Source: Chrysochromulina tobinii
Taxonomy: Eukaryota > Haptophyta > Prymnesiales > Chrysochromulinaceae
Direction: 5' to 3'
Assembly: GCA_001275005.1 (NCBI GenBank)
Contig: JWZX01003160.1
Coordinates: forward strand, 1-35,086
Length of the DNA: 35,086 bases
Every line of letters begins with the position of its first letter. Within the stretch, counting starts at the first letter, position 1. The notes below the pieces were generated by a model that worked only from the letters and a program-made list of their open reading frames with translations, did not search any database and was not told the DNA's origin. A program made the translations under genes and the position numbers. Shown here piece after piece: positions 8,306 through 18,744 of the stretch.

Positions 8306-11300
8306 ATGTCGCGCGGCATCCTGTCCAAGGCGGAGAAGGAGAAGCTCGCGGATTCGCGCAAGCAGGTGGCCAAAGTGCTCGAGCGCGATGCCAACCTCTC
8401 CGATCGGGACCTCTACGATCGGCTTCTCAAGCAGGCACGCATGCCGGAGCAGGACATGTACGAGGAAAAGCTCGCGGACAACGCACTCATCCACCAGCGG
8501 CCGGCTTTCAGCGAGGTGCCGGGCGGCTACACGCCGATGCCGGCCGCGCTCCAGCAGGCGGCCCAGGGTGAGTACTACCACAGCTTCCAGGGCCTCTTCC
8601 CGCAGATCCACCGCGCTTGGATGACCATTGACCACGTGCTCTACCTGTGGGACTACAACGACCCACGGGGCTCGTTCTACCTGTATGATGGGCTCGACCA
8701 GACGATCATCCACGCGTCCCTCGTCCGCCCGCGCCAGGGCGTTTTCGAACCCACGCCGGACTGGCTCTTGCTGCTCTCCACGCCGGTTGAGGTCATCCTC
8801 CTCGGGCTGTACACGACCGCCACCCACGACATCAACGTTTTCGAGACGGGCTACTCGGTGGCCACCGACGGCGCGAACCTGCTCCAGATCGTGGGGACGC
8901 CGAGCGGTCGCATCTTCATGGCCGGCGCCGACGGCTTTGTGTACGAGCTCACTTACGGCGATAGCGAGGGCTGGTTCTACACCAACAAGAAGTGCACCAA
9001 GCGCAACCGCTCACGCAAGCGAGACGTGGCGCTGCAATACCTCAGTTCAGTGGTGTACGACTCCTCGGACCCCATCCTCGATCTGGTGTACGATGCTGAG
9101 CGCTCGCTGCTGTACACGCTCTCGCGTGCGTCGACGCTGCAGCTCTTCGACCTTGGCTGGGACGGCGAGGGCCCTGTGCGGTTCGTCGCGCGTCTCGAGG
9201 CCCAGAAGCTCGCTGCCGACCTCCGATCCCAGAGCAAAGTGCGCGACGCGCCCATCTACGCGAAGGTGGATAAGGACATCAAGGAGGGCGAGCAGAACAA
9301 AGAAGGGCAGACCGCCTTCGTGGCGCTCGCGCCGCTCCCGTCGGCGCTCTCCAAGCAACTTCAGCTCGTGATCACGACCGTCTCCGGGGTAAGAGTCTAC
9401 CTGGAAGTCGTCGACGCGAATGGGAAAGGCCTGGAGAGCGCGCCCGACAGCCCGCGCGCCGCGAGAGTGAAAGTGCTCTACGCGCTGCCGCCGCCTCGGC
9501 CTCTCAAGTGCCAGCGCGGCACGGTGCCCAACGCAGCGGACGTGAATGTCTTCGCGGACGAGCTTGCGCGCTCCGGTCTCGAGCCATCCCACAGAGAATG
9601 GGAGTTGCTCTGCCTCTCGGATCTGCCGCTGCTCCCCTCCGACCGGCCAGAGGGCAGAGATGACAAGTCGACCCTCAGCCGGCTGCGCGTCCCAGGAGTT
9701 GTCTTGGCCCTCGCCGAGGACGTCCACGGCGCCGTGACGAGCGCCGCGGGCAGCTACGAGCTCGTCAGTCAGCATCGGGTCGATCCGGCGCGCGCTCGTA
9801 CCTTCATCGTTCTCACGACGAGTGTAGCGGGTGTGAAGCGCATCGTCAAGCGACGACCAGTGGATGAGCTCCAATTGCTCCTCGGGGCGTCTAGTGCCTC
9901 TTGGGTCGACCAGCCATTGGACTTTTTTCGTCGGTACGGCCCTGACGAAGCATGCGCCGTGTGCCTGCGTGCATGCAAGTGCTCACCACGACGCCCCATG
10001 CACTTCCCCACAGATACGGCCCCGACGAAGCATGCGCCATGTGCCTGCTCAGTGCCATCAGCCAGCCTGCCCTCAGCCAGCCAGCCCTCCAGGCGCAGCT
10101 CGCGGAGTGGGCTCGCCGCTGGGGGGAAGGCGCATCATCGGCGATGGCCGCGGGCCAAGGTGGCGCACCGAACGTCGCGCAGACCGCAGCGGCGCACGGG
10201 CAGGCAGTGCCGCTCGCGGAGAAGCGGTACAGCGGGAGACACGGCGGGCTATGCCGGGTGCTCGCGAGGCTGCTTCAGCCCTATTGGGATCGGCCGTTGA
10301 TCCTCAAAGTGCCGGAGCCCTCGAACGCTACCGGTGAAGATTTGCGCCTGTGCGAGCCTCGCGAAAGATGGAACGAGCTCCAGGGCAAATTGCTCTGCCT
10401 CATCAACCATATCGAGACGCACGGAGAAGCTTGGGGACGCTTGGGTGCTGCCGGGTACGCGGGTACGAATCCGCGCGCGTCCCTTGGCGGCGGTGGCGCC
10501 GTCGGGATGCACCAGCTTGGGCAGGGGCTCTTGGCCGACCCGAATGTCCCGCAAGCGCTCAGACATGCATTTCCGCCAGCGCTCAGACTTGGCGCCGTCG
10601 TTTCTCAGGACGAGGCGGATTTGAAGAAGCAGGAGGCTGCCGCGATCGACGCCCTTTTCTACTTTGCGAAGCGTGCGGCGGAGGCGGCCACCTTCCTCGC
10701 GACGATCGCGGCCGATTCGCGCGCGCCCGGCGGCGGCGGTGGTGCCACCGTGCCCGAGCCGGCGCGTCTGCAACTGCTCGACAAACTCGCGAAGCCTCTC
10801 GACGCGCCGCAGCGTGAGGCACTGCTTAAGATGACCCTCTCTGATCTGCTCGTGCCGCTCCAACGGGATGCAAACGGCCGGCCGCAGCCGGACAAGTGGG
10901 ACGCGCGCGTGGAGACCGAGCTGCCCAAGAAGCTCTTCATGGAGCTCGGTAAGGTCGAGGGTGTCCCAGTGGCGTCCCAACTGCAGCGCCACTGCCACAC
11001 CTTCTTCTCGGACGCGCACAAGGAGGAGCAGACTGGTTTGGATGACTTGAAGAAAGCGGAGGAGAAGCCTGAACAGCGGACCGAGAACGTCAAGAAGGCG
11101 CTCGACGCCTTCGGCCGGGTGGCGGCGCACATCGACCTGCCGCAGGTCCTCGACGCGCTGCTCAAGTCCCGTGCCAAGTTCGCCACAGATGGGGCCAGGG
11201 CGGCCGCGGTACTCGAGCTGCTCAACCAAGGGATCGCATCACTACCCCTCGCCGCCGCCAGGTCGGACGATCCTACGGGCGACGCCACAAGCCTGCTAGT

Positions 11301-13080
11301 ACCCGTGGCAGGCGGCGGCGCCATGACCGGCGATCCGATGGCGATCATCAAGGGCTGGCCTGACAAGAAAAAGGAGTGTCTGGTGAGGCGCTTGAGTCGC
11401 TACCACCTGCTGTTCAAGAAGGTGGAGGAGCTCGAGAAGCCGCCGAAGCCGTCGAGCGCGCCGACCCCGCACGACAACGAACGCGGTGGGCTCGACGGGT
11501 TCCGGGTGCTCTCCCTTGCTATGCGACAGCAACCGGTAGATGAGCTCTTCCACTACGCCGCCTATTATTGGCTCCTGTACGGACAGCGGGCCGACATGTT
11601 GCTTCTGCTGGCTCAGGAGAAGAGCTCTCCGTACCTCGAGCGTTTCGTCTTCGATATGCAGCGTTTCAAAGTGAGGACTACGACAGAGCCCGATCTTCGT
11701 CAAGAGCACCGCGAGCTCCTGCACGCCCTTGTTCGCGCGCACGAGGTGTGGAGCCGCTTCGTCTTCGTCTCATCGCAGGAATCCTTCGCCACACTCGACA
11801 AGCTCATGGAGAGCTCGCCCGATGACTCGAAGTGGCAACATGTGGAAGAGGAGCTCGACTCGGGCGAGCTGCTGCCGAGGTTGTATGCCCGCCAGGAGAG
11901 ACTTCTCGAAGCAGCGATGGCCTTCGCAGAGCTCGCCGAGCGGCCCGACTCGGCTGCACCCCAGCCGCCCGCGCCAACCGCGCCCGGGCTCGCTCCCGCG
12001 CCAACGAACCCACCGCCAGCCCCGAGCGCTAACCAGCTGGAGCAGCGCCGTCGGCACGTCGAGAAGCGCGTTTTTTATATGAATCGGGCGCTGTCCTATG
12101 CGCCGAAGGGCGGGTTGGGCGCGGACGAGCGCCGCTCGCTAGAGGACAATCTGCAGCGCGGGAAGCTGCAGATTGACGTGGCGAAGTGGCTTGAAGCACT
12201 CCTGCTGAGCCACGCGGACGTGGAGCTCGAAAGATTGCGGCCGCACACATTGGACGACCGCACTGGAGCTCCACGGGACAAGGAGGAGCTGCGTCAGGCG
12301 ATTGTTCACTTCCACGCGCAGGTGTGCGGCCGGCTGCTCGACATCATCGCGCTCTTCAAGGGCGCGTGGGCAGCTCGCCTCTGGCGGCCGTCGCTGGCAA
12401 TCCTTGACTTTTCGCGCCCGTACCGCGAGTACCCGCAGTTGATTACGAGTGCTCTGCAGGAAATACTCGGCCAGCCGCCGAGTGTCTGGGCGCTGCCCGC
12501 CGTCGACGCCCGCGCCGCCTTTCGCGAGCGCGACGAGCTGCTGCGCGAGGTGGTGGAGCTTCGAAAGCACTTTCCGAATGAATATGCCTTCCAGGCCGAC
12601 GCGGTGATTGCGTGCCTCGAGGCTCACGAGCTAGCCCGCCCAGACCAGGCGAAGCCAGGCGAAGTTGTGAAGATGTTCTGCGCGGGCCGCGCGGGCGTGC
12701 AGCCGCCCGTGTGGCCGCAAGTGCCATGGCCCGTTCTGTACCAGTGCTATGGCTCGCCGGAGCGGTGCGGACCTCTCATGCAGAAGCTCTGGGCGGGGAG
12801 CCGGCGCAACCTCGGCCAAGGAGTGAGGCAGAGTGACGCAGAGGCTCGAGTGACGCAGAGACTCCACCTCATCGGTGGGTTAGTGGAGCTGTTGAGCCGT
12901 TGGAGGGAAGCCGCGCGCGTGGAGTTCATGGCCGCGCAGCGCCAGCTGGGGATCGCCTCCGACTTGGAACGGCTGATGACCGAGCTGGACGGCATCCTCT
13001 CGGCGAACTCGGGAACGTTCCCGAGCGCTCAGGACCTGAGACGTCGAGTCACCGAGCTCCACCATTCCCTCGGCCGCTAG
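8306..13080 (+). CDS. NUP155: Nucleoporin Nup155/Nup170 (two exons)
   Basis: Structural nucleoporin of the inner ring of the nuclear pore. The first ATG in frame is 8306; the earlier GTG at 8282 is unlikely. Exon 1 (8306-9933) carries the N-terminal beta-propeller with family hallmarks: an initial GGYTPMPAAL, then HRAWMTIDHVLYLWDYNDPRGS, GLYTTATHD, GRIFMAGADGFVYELTY and GWFYTNKKCTKRNRS. Exon 2 (10014-13080) carries the alpha-helical C-terminal solenoid, including QPVDELFHYAAYYWLLYG and ERFVFDMQRF. An 80-nt GT-AG intron splits one Arg codon (CG/A), rejoining FFRR to YGPDEACAMCLL. The product is 1564 residues, longer than typical animal Nup155, through Pro/Ala-rich insertions such as that near 11945-12030. 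The intron is unusual (see its own entry). Identity and splice junctions are strong. Confidence 0.93.
9934..10013 (+). other. 80-nt NUP155 intron, introner-like
   Basis: The donor is TCG/GTACGG and the acceptor CCCCACAG/ATACGG; excision restores the reading frame. Bases 9935-9968 match 10015-10048 in the next exon at 32 of 34 positions, at an offset of exactly 80, the intron length. The remainder (9969-10003) begins GTGCATG and ends CATGCAC, a 7-nt inverted repeat. It contains GCATGCAAGTGCTCACCA (9971-9988), which is also found in the RAD54 intron. This combination suggests intron birth from a mobile or duplicating element. Confidence 0.85.
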
Positions 13081-14338
13081 TGACACACGCTTGGGACACA
13101 CGCTTGTGACACACGGCCATTCTGGACGGCGCGCCGGAGGGGACGAGAGGGGCAGCAGGCATGTGCTCGCCACTATGCTCTCTCCCCACTGGACGGCGCG
13201 CCGGATGGGACGGCGCGCTAAAGCGGCCGGCGCGGCGCGAAAGTGCTGAATTCGGCTCTGTGCTGAATTTGGGACTGTGCTGAATTTGGAAATGTAAGTG
13301 CCGCAGAGGCGCATGCGGGAGACGAGGACGGTGGCGGCGGCGACGCTGATGCGGCCATAGTATTGAGGGTATTGGAGGTGGCGCGCCGTTGTGAGCGCGG
13401 AGCCCACGAGGGAGCTGGGGCACGTGCGATGACGACGCTACTCTCGAGAGCGGCTCAGCTCACAGCTGGACGCTGCGGGTCGGGTGGCGAGCGTGACTTT
13501 GTGGCAGAGCTACTTTGGAGGACGCCGCGGCGGCTCCTGTGCGGTCGAGCGCAGATCGGGACGGACACGATATCCCAGCGGCAGCGGCTGCGGGGCGGAG
13601 AACAGAATCCAGGTGTGTGCGTTCGGCCATTCTTGGTTCATGTCGTTGCGGTTCATCTTGTGTGTTTTGTGTGTCATTGCACATTGCGGTGCGCGAGCAA
13701 GCGCGCCGGTCCGTCGGTCCGGTTGTTCCGTTATCGGTGGTGTCGGTGCTTAGTCGGTGCCGCCACATACGTATGGTTTACCATTATGGTATTGAAAGGA
13801 AGGAAAGGAAAGTGGAAAGGCTGAGACACATCCGCGGTGCACGTTCTCAGATAAATTATCATTTGAGATTTCGTACCATGAATTTGAGGACACACACATC
13901 CACACAGACACACCGCATCACCGGGGCCACGGCCAGCACGGTCCACCGCAGATAGGTGTTCGCAGCGGCGCCACCTAAGTTTAGGGGCGAGTCGTGAGTC
14001 GACGTGTCCACCAGGATATAACTCGAGTAACGCGAGTATGATGTATGTTACTTTCCGGCGTTGTGTGAGATGTGAGCGGGTGGCTGGTGTGGCGCGTGGA
14101 AAATTTGCAAGGTCCTGTCCTCATGTGAATTGCGGAGGTTCTCGTTTTCCAGTGGAATTCGATGCCTTGATTCGATGAAGCGAGTTCCGTCATTGAGCGT
14201 TTGTGTTTCACAGCCAATGTTTATAATTCGACACCCAAGACACCGGACCTGCGTACCAGTACATACCGGTACGTGTGCGGTTACATCGTTTCACTATCGT
14301 TTCACAGCAGCAAGCCGGAGTGTGGTCTAGAAAAAAAG
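13081..14338. other. Intergenic region between NUP155 and the SDR gene
   Basis: About 1.26 kb with no recognisable gene. Open frames of 60-150 codons overlap in several frames and show no domain. The 5' end has short tandem units of GACACACGCTTG directly after the NUP155 stop (13082-13115), then a 17-nt direct repeat CTGGACGGCGCGCCGGA (13122-13138 and 13189-13205), then three copies of a 17-nt unit (13243-13293). From about 13780 it becomes more AT-rich than the rest of the window, as expected for a promoter or UTR. Confidence 0.5.
13243..13293. repeat. Three copies of a 17-nt GTGCTGAATT unit
   Basis: Tandem units start at 13243, 13260 and 13277, each beginning GTGCTGAATT followed by a slightly different 7-nt end. 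This is a short minisatellite in noncoding DNA. Confidence 0.75.
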
Positions 14339-15535
14339 ATGCTCGCTCGCGCCTGCAGCTCGCGCCCCGCGAAGCTGCACTACTTTCGCGGTCGCGGGCG
14401 CTCGCAGCTGTCGCGGTGGGCGCTGTTGGTCGGGATCATCATCTTTGCACGGAGGAGGAAGATCCGCGTGCTGGCAGCAATAGCAGCGGCAGCGGCGCTA
14501 GTAGCTGGTGGGGTGTACTATCACCGACTGAGAGCGGCGCTCGCAGCACTCGTGGCCACCAACCGAGATCTTGCCGTGCAATATCACCGACTTAGTGCAG
14601 AACTCGCGACACTCACGACCACATGCCGATATCTTGCAAGATATTACCACCAGATGAAAGCAGCAGTGGCGACGCTTGCGACCGCAAACCGAGCACTTAC
14701 CATCGAGGCCGAGAGCGTGGTCAGAGCCCAGCCTCTCCTAGGTCGCGTTGCGCTCGTCACGGGTGCGGGCGCTGGGATTGGACAAGGTGTGGCAGTGGCG
14801 CTTGCGAGCGCGGGCGCAGTTCTGGTGCTCAGTGACATTTCGCAAGCGGCTGCGAACGAGACTGCCGCGCACTGCAGGGCGATCGGCGCAAAGAGCGTGA
14901 GCGTCGTCGTTGCAGATGTGTTCGACGACGAGAAAGCGGGCAGGCTCATCGTCGAACACGCCATCTCACAGCACGGAAGGCTGGACTGCGTCGTGACAAA
15001 CGCAACCTGCTGGTCGAGCAGGTCATTGAGCGCACGTGCGTCGCTAGTCGAGCAAGACGCGAAGGAGACGATGCGGAGCATTGAAGCCAACCAGCTCGGA
15101 ACACTGCATACGCTGCAAGCCGCTGCCGAGGCGATGCAACTTCAGGAGCCGCTCGATGGGAGTGAGAGCCGAGGGAAGATGGTGATCATCTCCTCGATCA
15201 TGGGTCTGCCCATGCTCTCCAAGCAGGCGGCTTCATACTCGATGAGTAAGGCCGCCATTAGCCACCTCGGCGCGTGCCTCGCTTCACAGCTGATCGACGA
15301 GCGCATCAACGTCAACACAGTCAACACAGTTTGCCCAGGCTGGCTTGACGCATCGGAGGCGGACATTGCTCGACTTGGGGCACAGATGCCATGGAGGCGA
15401 CTCGGCAAGCCTTCCGAGATAGGGAAGGCTGTCGTCTTCCTGTGCAGCGAGGATGCCACGTACATCACGGGTAGCACGCTAGTGGTTGACGGGGGCTACA
15501 CAGTGAGCAACAGGCTTTCGTGTGGCGGCGCGTAA
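14339..15535 (+). CDS. Membrane-anchored short-chain dehydrogenase/reductase with N-terminal repeats
   Basis: NAD(P)-dependent SDR of 398 residues. I chose ATG 14339, right after an A-rich run; the frame is open upstream only to a TTG. Two hydrophobic stretches near the N-terminus (WALLVGIIIFARRR, then VLAAIAAAAALVAGGVYY) suggest a membrane anchor or organelle-targeting leader. Residues 61-123 are three tandem 21-residue units, each starting YHRL or YHQM, with helical coiled-coil character. The SDR domain runs from about residue 133 to the end. It has the dinucleotide-binding TGAGAGIG, an NNAG equivalent TNAT, catalytic Ser in VIISSIMG, the YSMSK motif (YxxxK), and the classical C-terminal CSEDATYITGSTLVVDGGY. 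All catalytic positions are present, so it should be active. The substrate cannot be told from sequence. Classical SDRs of this kind reduce or oxidise carbonyl/alcohol groups (3-oxoacyl reductase-like). Confidence 0.9.
   Translation: MLARACSSRPAKLHYFRGRGRSQLSRWALLVGIIIFARRRKIRVLAAIAAAAALVAGGVYYHRLRAALAALVATNRDLAVQYHRLSAELATLTTTCRYLARYYHQMKAAVATLATANRALTIEAESVVRAQPLLGRVALVTGAGAGIGQGVAVALASAGAVLVLSDISQAAANETAAHCRAIGAKSVSVVVADVFDDEKAGRLIVEHAISQHGRLDCVVTNATCWSSRSLSARASLVEQDAKETMRSIEANQLGTLHTLQAAAEAMQLQEPLDGSESRGKMVIISSIMGLPMLSKQAASYSMSKAAISHLGACLASQLIDERINVNTVNTVCPGWLDASEADIARLGAQMPWRRLGKPSEIGKAVVFLCSEDATYITGSTLVVDGGYTVSNRLSCGGA
14519..14707 (+). repeat. Three 63-nt coding repeats in the SDR gene
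   Basis: Units at 14519-14581, 14582-14644 and 14645-14707 each encode 21 residues beginning Tyr-His. They are clearly related but diverged at DNA level, so the expansion is old. The encoded segment lies between the membrane anchor and the enzyme domain and probably forms a helical stalk. Confidence 0.85.
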
Positions 15536-15765
15536 CATAAAGTAGCGCTCCCGGTCAGCACTCAGGGTCGAGGGTCCTCAGTCCTGTCACGTCAGGTTTT
15601 TTGGCGTTTTGCTCAACGGGCCCGCGCACTCGCACAGCTCACCGGCTCAGCGGCTCTCACGGCAGCGGAGAGGAGTGGGCATAAACTTTTGGTAGGAATG
15701 CAGAGGTTTCGAGGCAAATTGCCGCTTTTTTTCACAAATTTCATTTCCACGGGCGCCACCCTGCC

Positions 15766-17982
15766 ATGCGCAGGAGCAGCTCACCCGTCATGAAATGCGA
15801 GGTGGATGCGGCGCGTCGGGAGACGATTGGCACTCCGCGCCGCCACCGCTCGCGCATCGGTGTCGACGCGGGCACACCGCCGACTCCTGTTCCGATGGCA
15901 TTGCCCTTGCCGCCTGCAGAGCCGTCCACGCCGGCAAATGAAGGCGTTGCGTGCACGCCTCACCGGCCGCCGGGAGAGCCCACCAGCGCCAATCGACCAC
16001 CTCCCCCGCACGCACGGCCCCAAAGGCACTCCTCGCGCACGGCCGCGGCAACGGCGGAGGCCACGGCGCGCGCCTCACGCATCTGCGTCGGACTCATGCG
16101 CATCATCCAGCAGGGGACAGAGCTGCAGCGATGGGTGGACAGCGCCGAGGGTGTCCAGTGCCCGCTCGATCAGCTGGAGAGAATCGTGAGTGCGCTACAG
16201 CTCGCCGAGGACGCGCTCTCGCGCCTGCGCGCATGCATCGAAGGCGCTTCCCAGCGGGAGAATGTGTGCGCCGCACTCCTGCGACAGGCAGACAAGACGA
16301 ACGCTCTAAACGAGGCGTACGAGCTGGGCAGCAGGCGCACCCCCGCGCTGACCATGCTGCTGCACAACCTCCTCACGTCCATCTCGGCCACCGCCTGCGC
16401 GTGCGTCAAGCAGCTCAGGCCGGCGCCCTCGCCGGCGTGCTTGGTGCAGCTGGACGACGGGACGGAGGAGGCGCTTCGGCAAGCAGAGCTCGAGCTGAGC
16501 CGTGCGTGCGGCACCGACGGGTGCCTGCCCGAGCCAGCGGAGGGCGCGGCGCCCTCCGACGGTCCCCTGCGCCCCTGGTCGGCGGCGAGCTCGGCGGCGG
16601 ACGCGTCGGTGGATGCGTCGGCGGCGTCGTCCTCGGGGTCTTCGTCCTCGACGGCGGCCTCGGCCTCTGTGACATGGCAGTCGACCTCTCGAAGCTCCAA
16701 GTGGCAGACTACGACAATCGAGACCCTCGAGTGGGAGGCGTGCGTGGCAAGCTGCACGCCGCAGCAGCAGTGCGACTCGCCGGTGCCTCGCTCGCCGCGT
16801 CCGCCCTCATCAAGCGCGTACCGCGCGCGTGCAGAGGCCGCTGCCCTAGCTGCCCGCGTACCCCTGCGGCGCGTGATGCATCAGCAGCATCGTGACTCGC
16901 CGCCGCCCTACGGGCTGGGCGCCGAGAACCACGAGCCCGCCTCCGCGAGTGGAAGTGCTCCGAACAGCGCCTCGGCCGGGCGGCCCTTTTCGAGCCCGCT
17001 CCCCTTGGCGGACTTGGGCGCTCGTCTGGGCGCGGGCGTGCTTGAGCGCCTGGCGGCGGTTGCGCCGCCGCCGCCGCCGCCGCCCACGGACGCGCTCGGC
17101 GCGTCGCAGCCGCCGCCAGGCGACACCTCCACGGCGCGCCCACCCAGCTCTTGTAGCCGACGATGCGCTTCCTATGCCCCACAGCCGCCGCCTGCCGAGG
17201 CCGATCCGCTCGGGGCGGCGCGCCACGGCACGCCACGCACGCGACCCGAAACGCCAGCCGGCGACGGCTGGCGTGTGCCCGTGCGCCCCGAGACGCCAGC
17301 CGGCGACGGCTGGCGTGTGCCCGTGCGACCCGAGACGCCGGCGGCCGGCACGACTTGCGCTGCGCCCTTGGCGGTGCCGCGGCCCATTGCGGCTATCGCC
17401 GGTCCTGATGGCATTCGACCGGCCTCAGCCTACGAGCGGAGGCCCTCGTTCGGCAATCTGGAGCCGCTGCGCGATCCGCCAGCGTGCCCCCCTCTCGAGC
17501 TCTGCTTCGCCTCCCTGGCCGACCGGCCCGATCTCGAGGAGGACTCGCTGAGCGATCGAAGCTTCGAAGCTGCCTTTGGCGACAAGGGTGGCGGCCTTGG
17601 CGGGCTGGGCGGCGGCCCTGGAAGCTTCGGCCGCCCCCGTCGTCTCGAATTCCTCTCGCGCCCGGGCTCAGCGGCGTCGCTGCGGGGGGCACCGCCACCG
17701 CTCCTCTCGCCCAGCTCCGCGTCCTCAGCCGCCTCGTCCTCGCCTACCTCGCTCACTCCGAGCACGTCGCTCACGCCTCTCTCGAACACCTACAGCCCCT
17801 CGCCGCTCGCCGCCTCGATCGATGCGGCCATGCGGGCAGCCAACTCGGCGCGCAGCTCGGCGGTCAGTGACGCCTCCAGGCCAAGCAGTGAATCGCCGGT
17901 GGCGTTGCCGCACAGGCCGCACTCGCCGCCTCCGCTGAGCCGCTGGCCGACCTCTCTGGCGGCCGCCGAGGGCGATTCTTGA
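15766..17982 (+). CDS. Orphan Pro/Ser/Ala-rich protein with a central helical segment
   Basis: Single open frame of 738 codons from ATG 15766. I do not recognise a family. The N-terminal 95 residues are Pro/Arg-rich and probably disordered. Residues about 100-225 look folded and helical, with regular hydrophobic spacing (LMRIIQQGTELQRWVDSA, QLERIVSALQLAEDALSRL, ALTMLLHNLLTSISATACACV). The rest is low-complexity Ser/Pro/Ala with a poly-Pro run and 2.5 copies of a 14-residue unit, RPETPAGDGWRVPV. Two short, more conserved-looking patches, YERRPSFGNLEPL and LEEDSLSDRSFEAAFGDKGG, resemble phosphorylation or docking motifs. Coding status is supported by the frame's length and the sensible helical block; in such GC-rich DNA, long frames can also occur by chance. 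It lies 230 nt downstream of the SDR gene on the same strand. Confidence 0.65.
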   Translation: MRRSSSPVMKCEVDAARRETIGTPRRHRSRIGVDAGTPPTPVPMALPLPPAEPSTPANEGVACTPHRPPGEPTSANRPPPPHARPQRHSSRTAAATAEATARASRICVGLMRIIQQGTELQRWVDSAEGVQCPLDQLERIVSALQLAEDALSRLRACIEGASQRENVCAALLRQADKTNALNEAYELGSRRTPALTMLLHNLLTSISATACACVKQLRPAPSPACLVQLDDGTEEALRQAELELSRACGTDGCLPEPAEGAAPSDGPLRPWSAASSAADASVDASAASSSGSSSSTAASASVTWQSTSRSSKWQTTTIETLEWEACVASCTPQQQCDSPVPRSPRPPSSSAYRARAEAAALAARVPLRRVMHQQHRDSPPPYGLGAENHEPASASGSAPNSASAGRPFSSPLPLADLGARLGAGVLERLAAVAPPPPPPPTDALGASQPPPGDTSTARPPSSCSRRCASYAPQPPPAEADPLGAARHGTPRTRPETPAGDGWRVPVRPETPAGDGWRVPVRPETPAAGTTCAAPLAVPRPIAAIAGPDGIRPASAYERRPSFGNLEPLRDPPACPPLELCFASLADRPDLEEDSLSDRSFEAAFGDKGGGLGGLGGGPGSFGRPRRLEFLSRPGSAASLRGAPPPLLSPSSASSAASSSPTSLTPSTSLTPLSNTYSPSPLAASIDAAMRAANSARSSAVSDASRPSSESPVALPHRPHSPPPLSRWPTSLAAAEGDS
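17242..17346 (+). repeat. 42-nt coding repeat containing a palindrome
   Basis: Two full units (17242-17283, 17284-17325) and a half unit encode the 14-residue repeat. Each full unit carries an inverted repeat, CGCCAGCC and GGCTGGCG separated by six bases (17252-17273 and 17294-17315). The two copies differ at very few positions, so the duplication is recent. Confidence 0.85.
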
Positions 17983-18055
17983 TGATGGAGGCAATCAGAC
18001 TGATGAGGGAGGCAATCAGCATGCCCAGAGCAGCCGAGGGCGATTCTTGATGATG
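17965..18055. repeat. Duplicated C-terminal/stop-codon segment
   Basis: A 23-nt sequence spanning the last codons and stop of the orphan gene (17965-17987) is repeated exactly at 18033-18055, 68 nt downstream. Within the interval, GGAGGCAATCAG also occurs twice. This is a small tandem duplication of the gene's 3' end. Because the first copy retains the stop codon, the protein end is unaffected. Confidence 0.75.
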
Positions 18056-18744
18056 ATATTCATCGACGAGCCAGTGCCACACCGATTCGTGAGAGTGAGC
18101 GAGGGGTCGCACCGCACACGCACTGCCGCACGCGTGCACATGGCGCGCCCAGGCCCTCCGGCACGCGACTGCGGATTGCCGCTCGCGTTCGGATGAGGCC
18201 GGGGCGTTTCAGATGGAGACCAACAAGGATTCAACGACGGGCGAGGCTCAGCGGAGCGTATGGGTGAAGCTTGTCACCCATAGCTGAACAAGGCTCAGCT
18301 GTACTCAGCTGCATGTCTGCGTATGGGTGACACGGCTGGGATGGGCCGCGACGAGGCACTGGCATTGCGACACGGCCATCGCTTGGAGCGATGCGCCCAT
18401 CGCTTGGCGCAACGCTGGGCGCTCTGCGCTGGAAACTGTCCATGTGCGGGCGTGGTCGTGGTGTGCAGCGAATCGATCTCGGCGGTGAAGCTGAGTGACT
18501 TATCGGGAATGCTGTGCGATGTGTGGATGTGGGCGAGGTGGCGCGGGCGTGTACATGTCGGGTGATGGGGCGGGCGAGCGGCGTGTGGGACCTCTGCCTC
18601 CACCCGTGTGTGGCCCGCGGCGACTACCGCCATCGACACATTTGTGAATTGAGAGACATGTGGGAGTGTCTGGGTACGACGCGTGGCTTCGTGAGTCTAC
18701 GTGTTATATCAGAGGAATATCACATGGGGTCCATGAACGAAGAT
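17983..18744. other. Convergent intergenic region, orphan gene / COA5
   Basis: Some 760 nt between two convergent genes. It contains the duplicated 3'-end segment, an inverted repeat TATGGGTGA/TCACCCATA (18259-18267 and 18274-18282) able to form a stem of 9 bp, and a second copy of TATGGGTGA near 18322. No gene is recognisable. Confidence 0.5.

Noticed and set aside
8078-8827. Minus-strand open frame of 249 codons over the NUP155 start
   Set aside because: It lies over the conserved Nup155 propeller and the CBF5/NUP155 promoter gap, and shows no domain of its own.
13363-13955. Overlapping open frames of 100-150 codons in the NUP155-SDR spacer
   Set aside because: Several frames on both strands are open at once with low-complexity Arg/Gly content, typical of GC-rich noncoding DNA. 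There is no domain.
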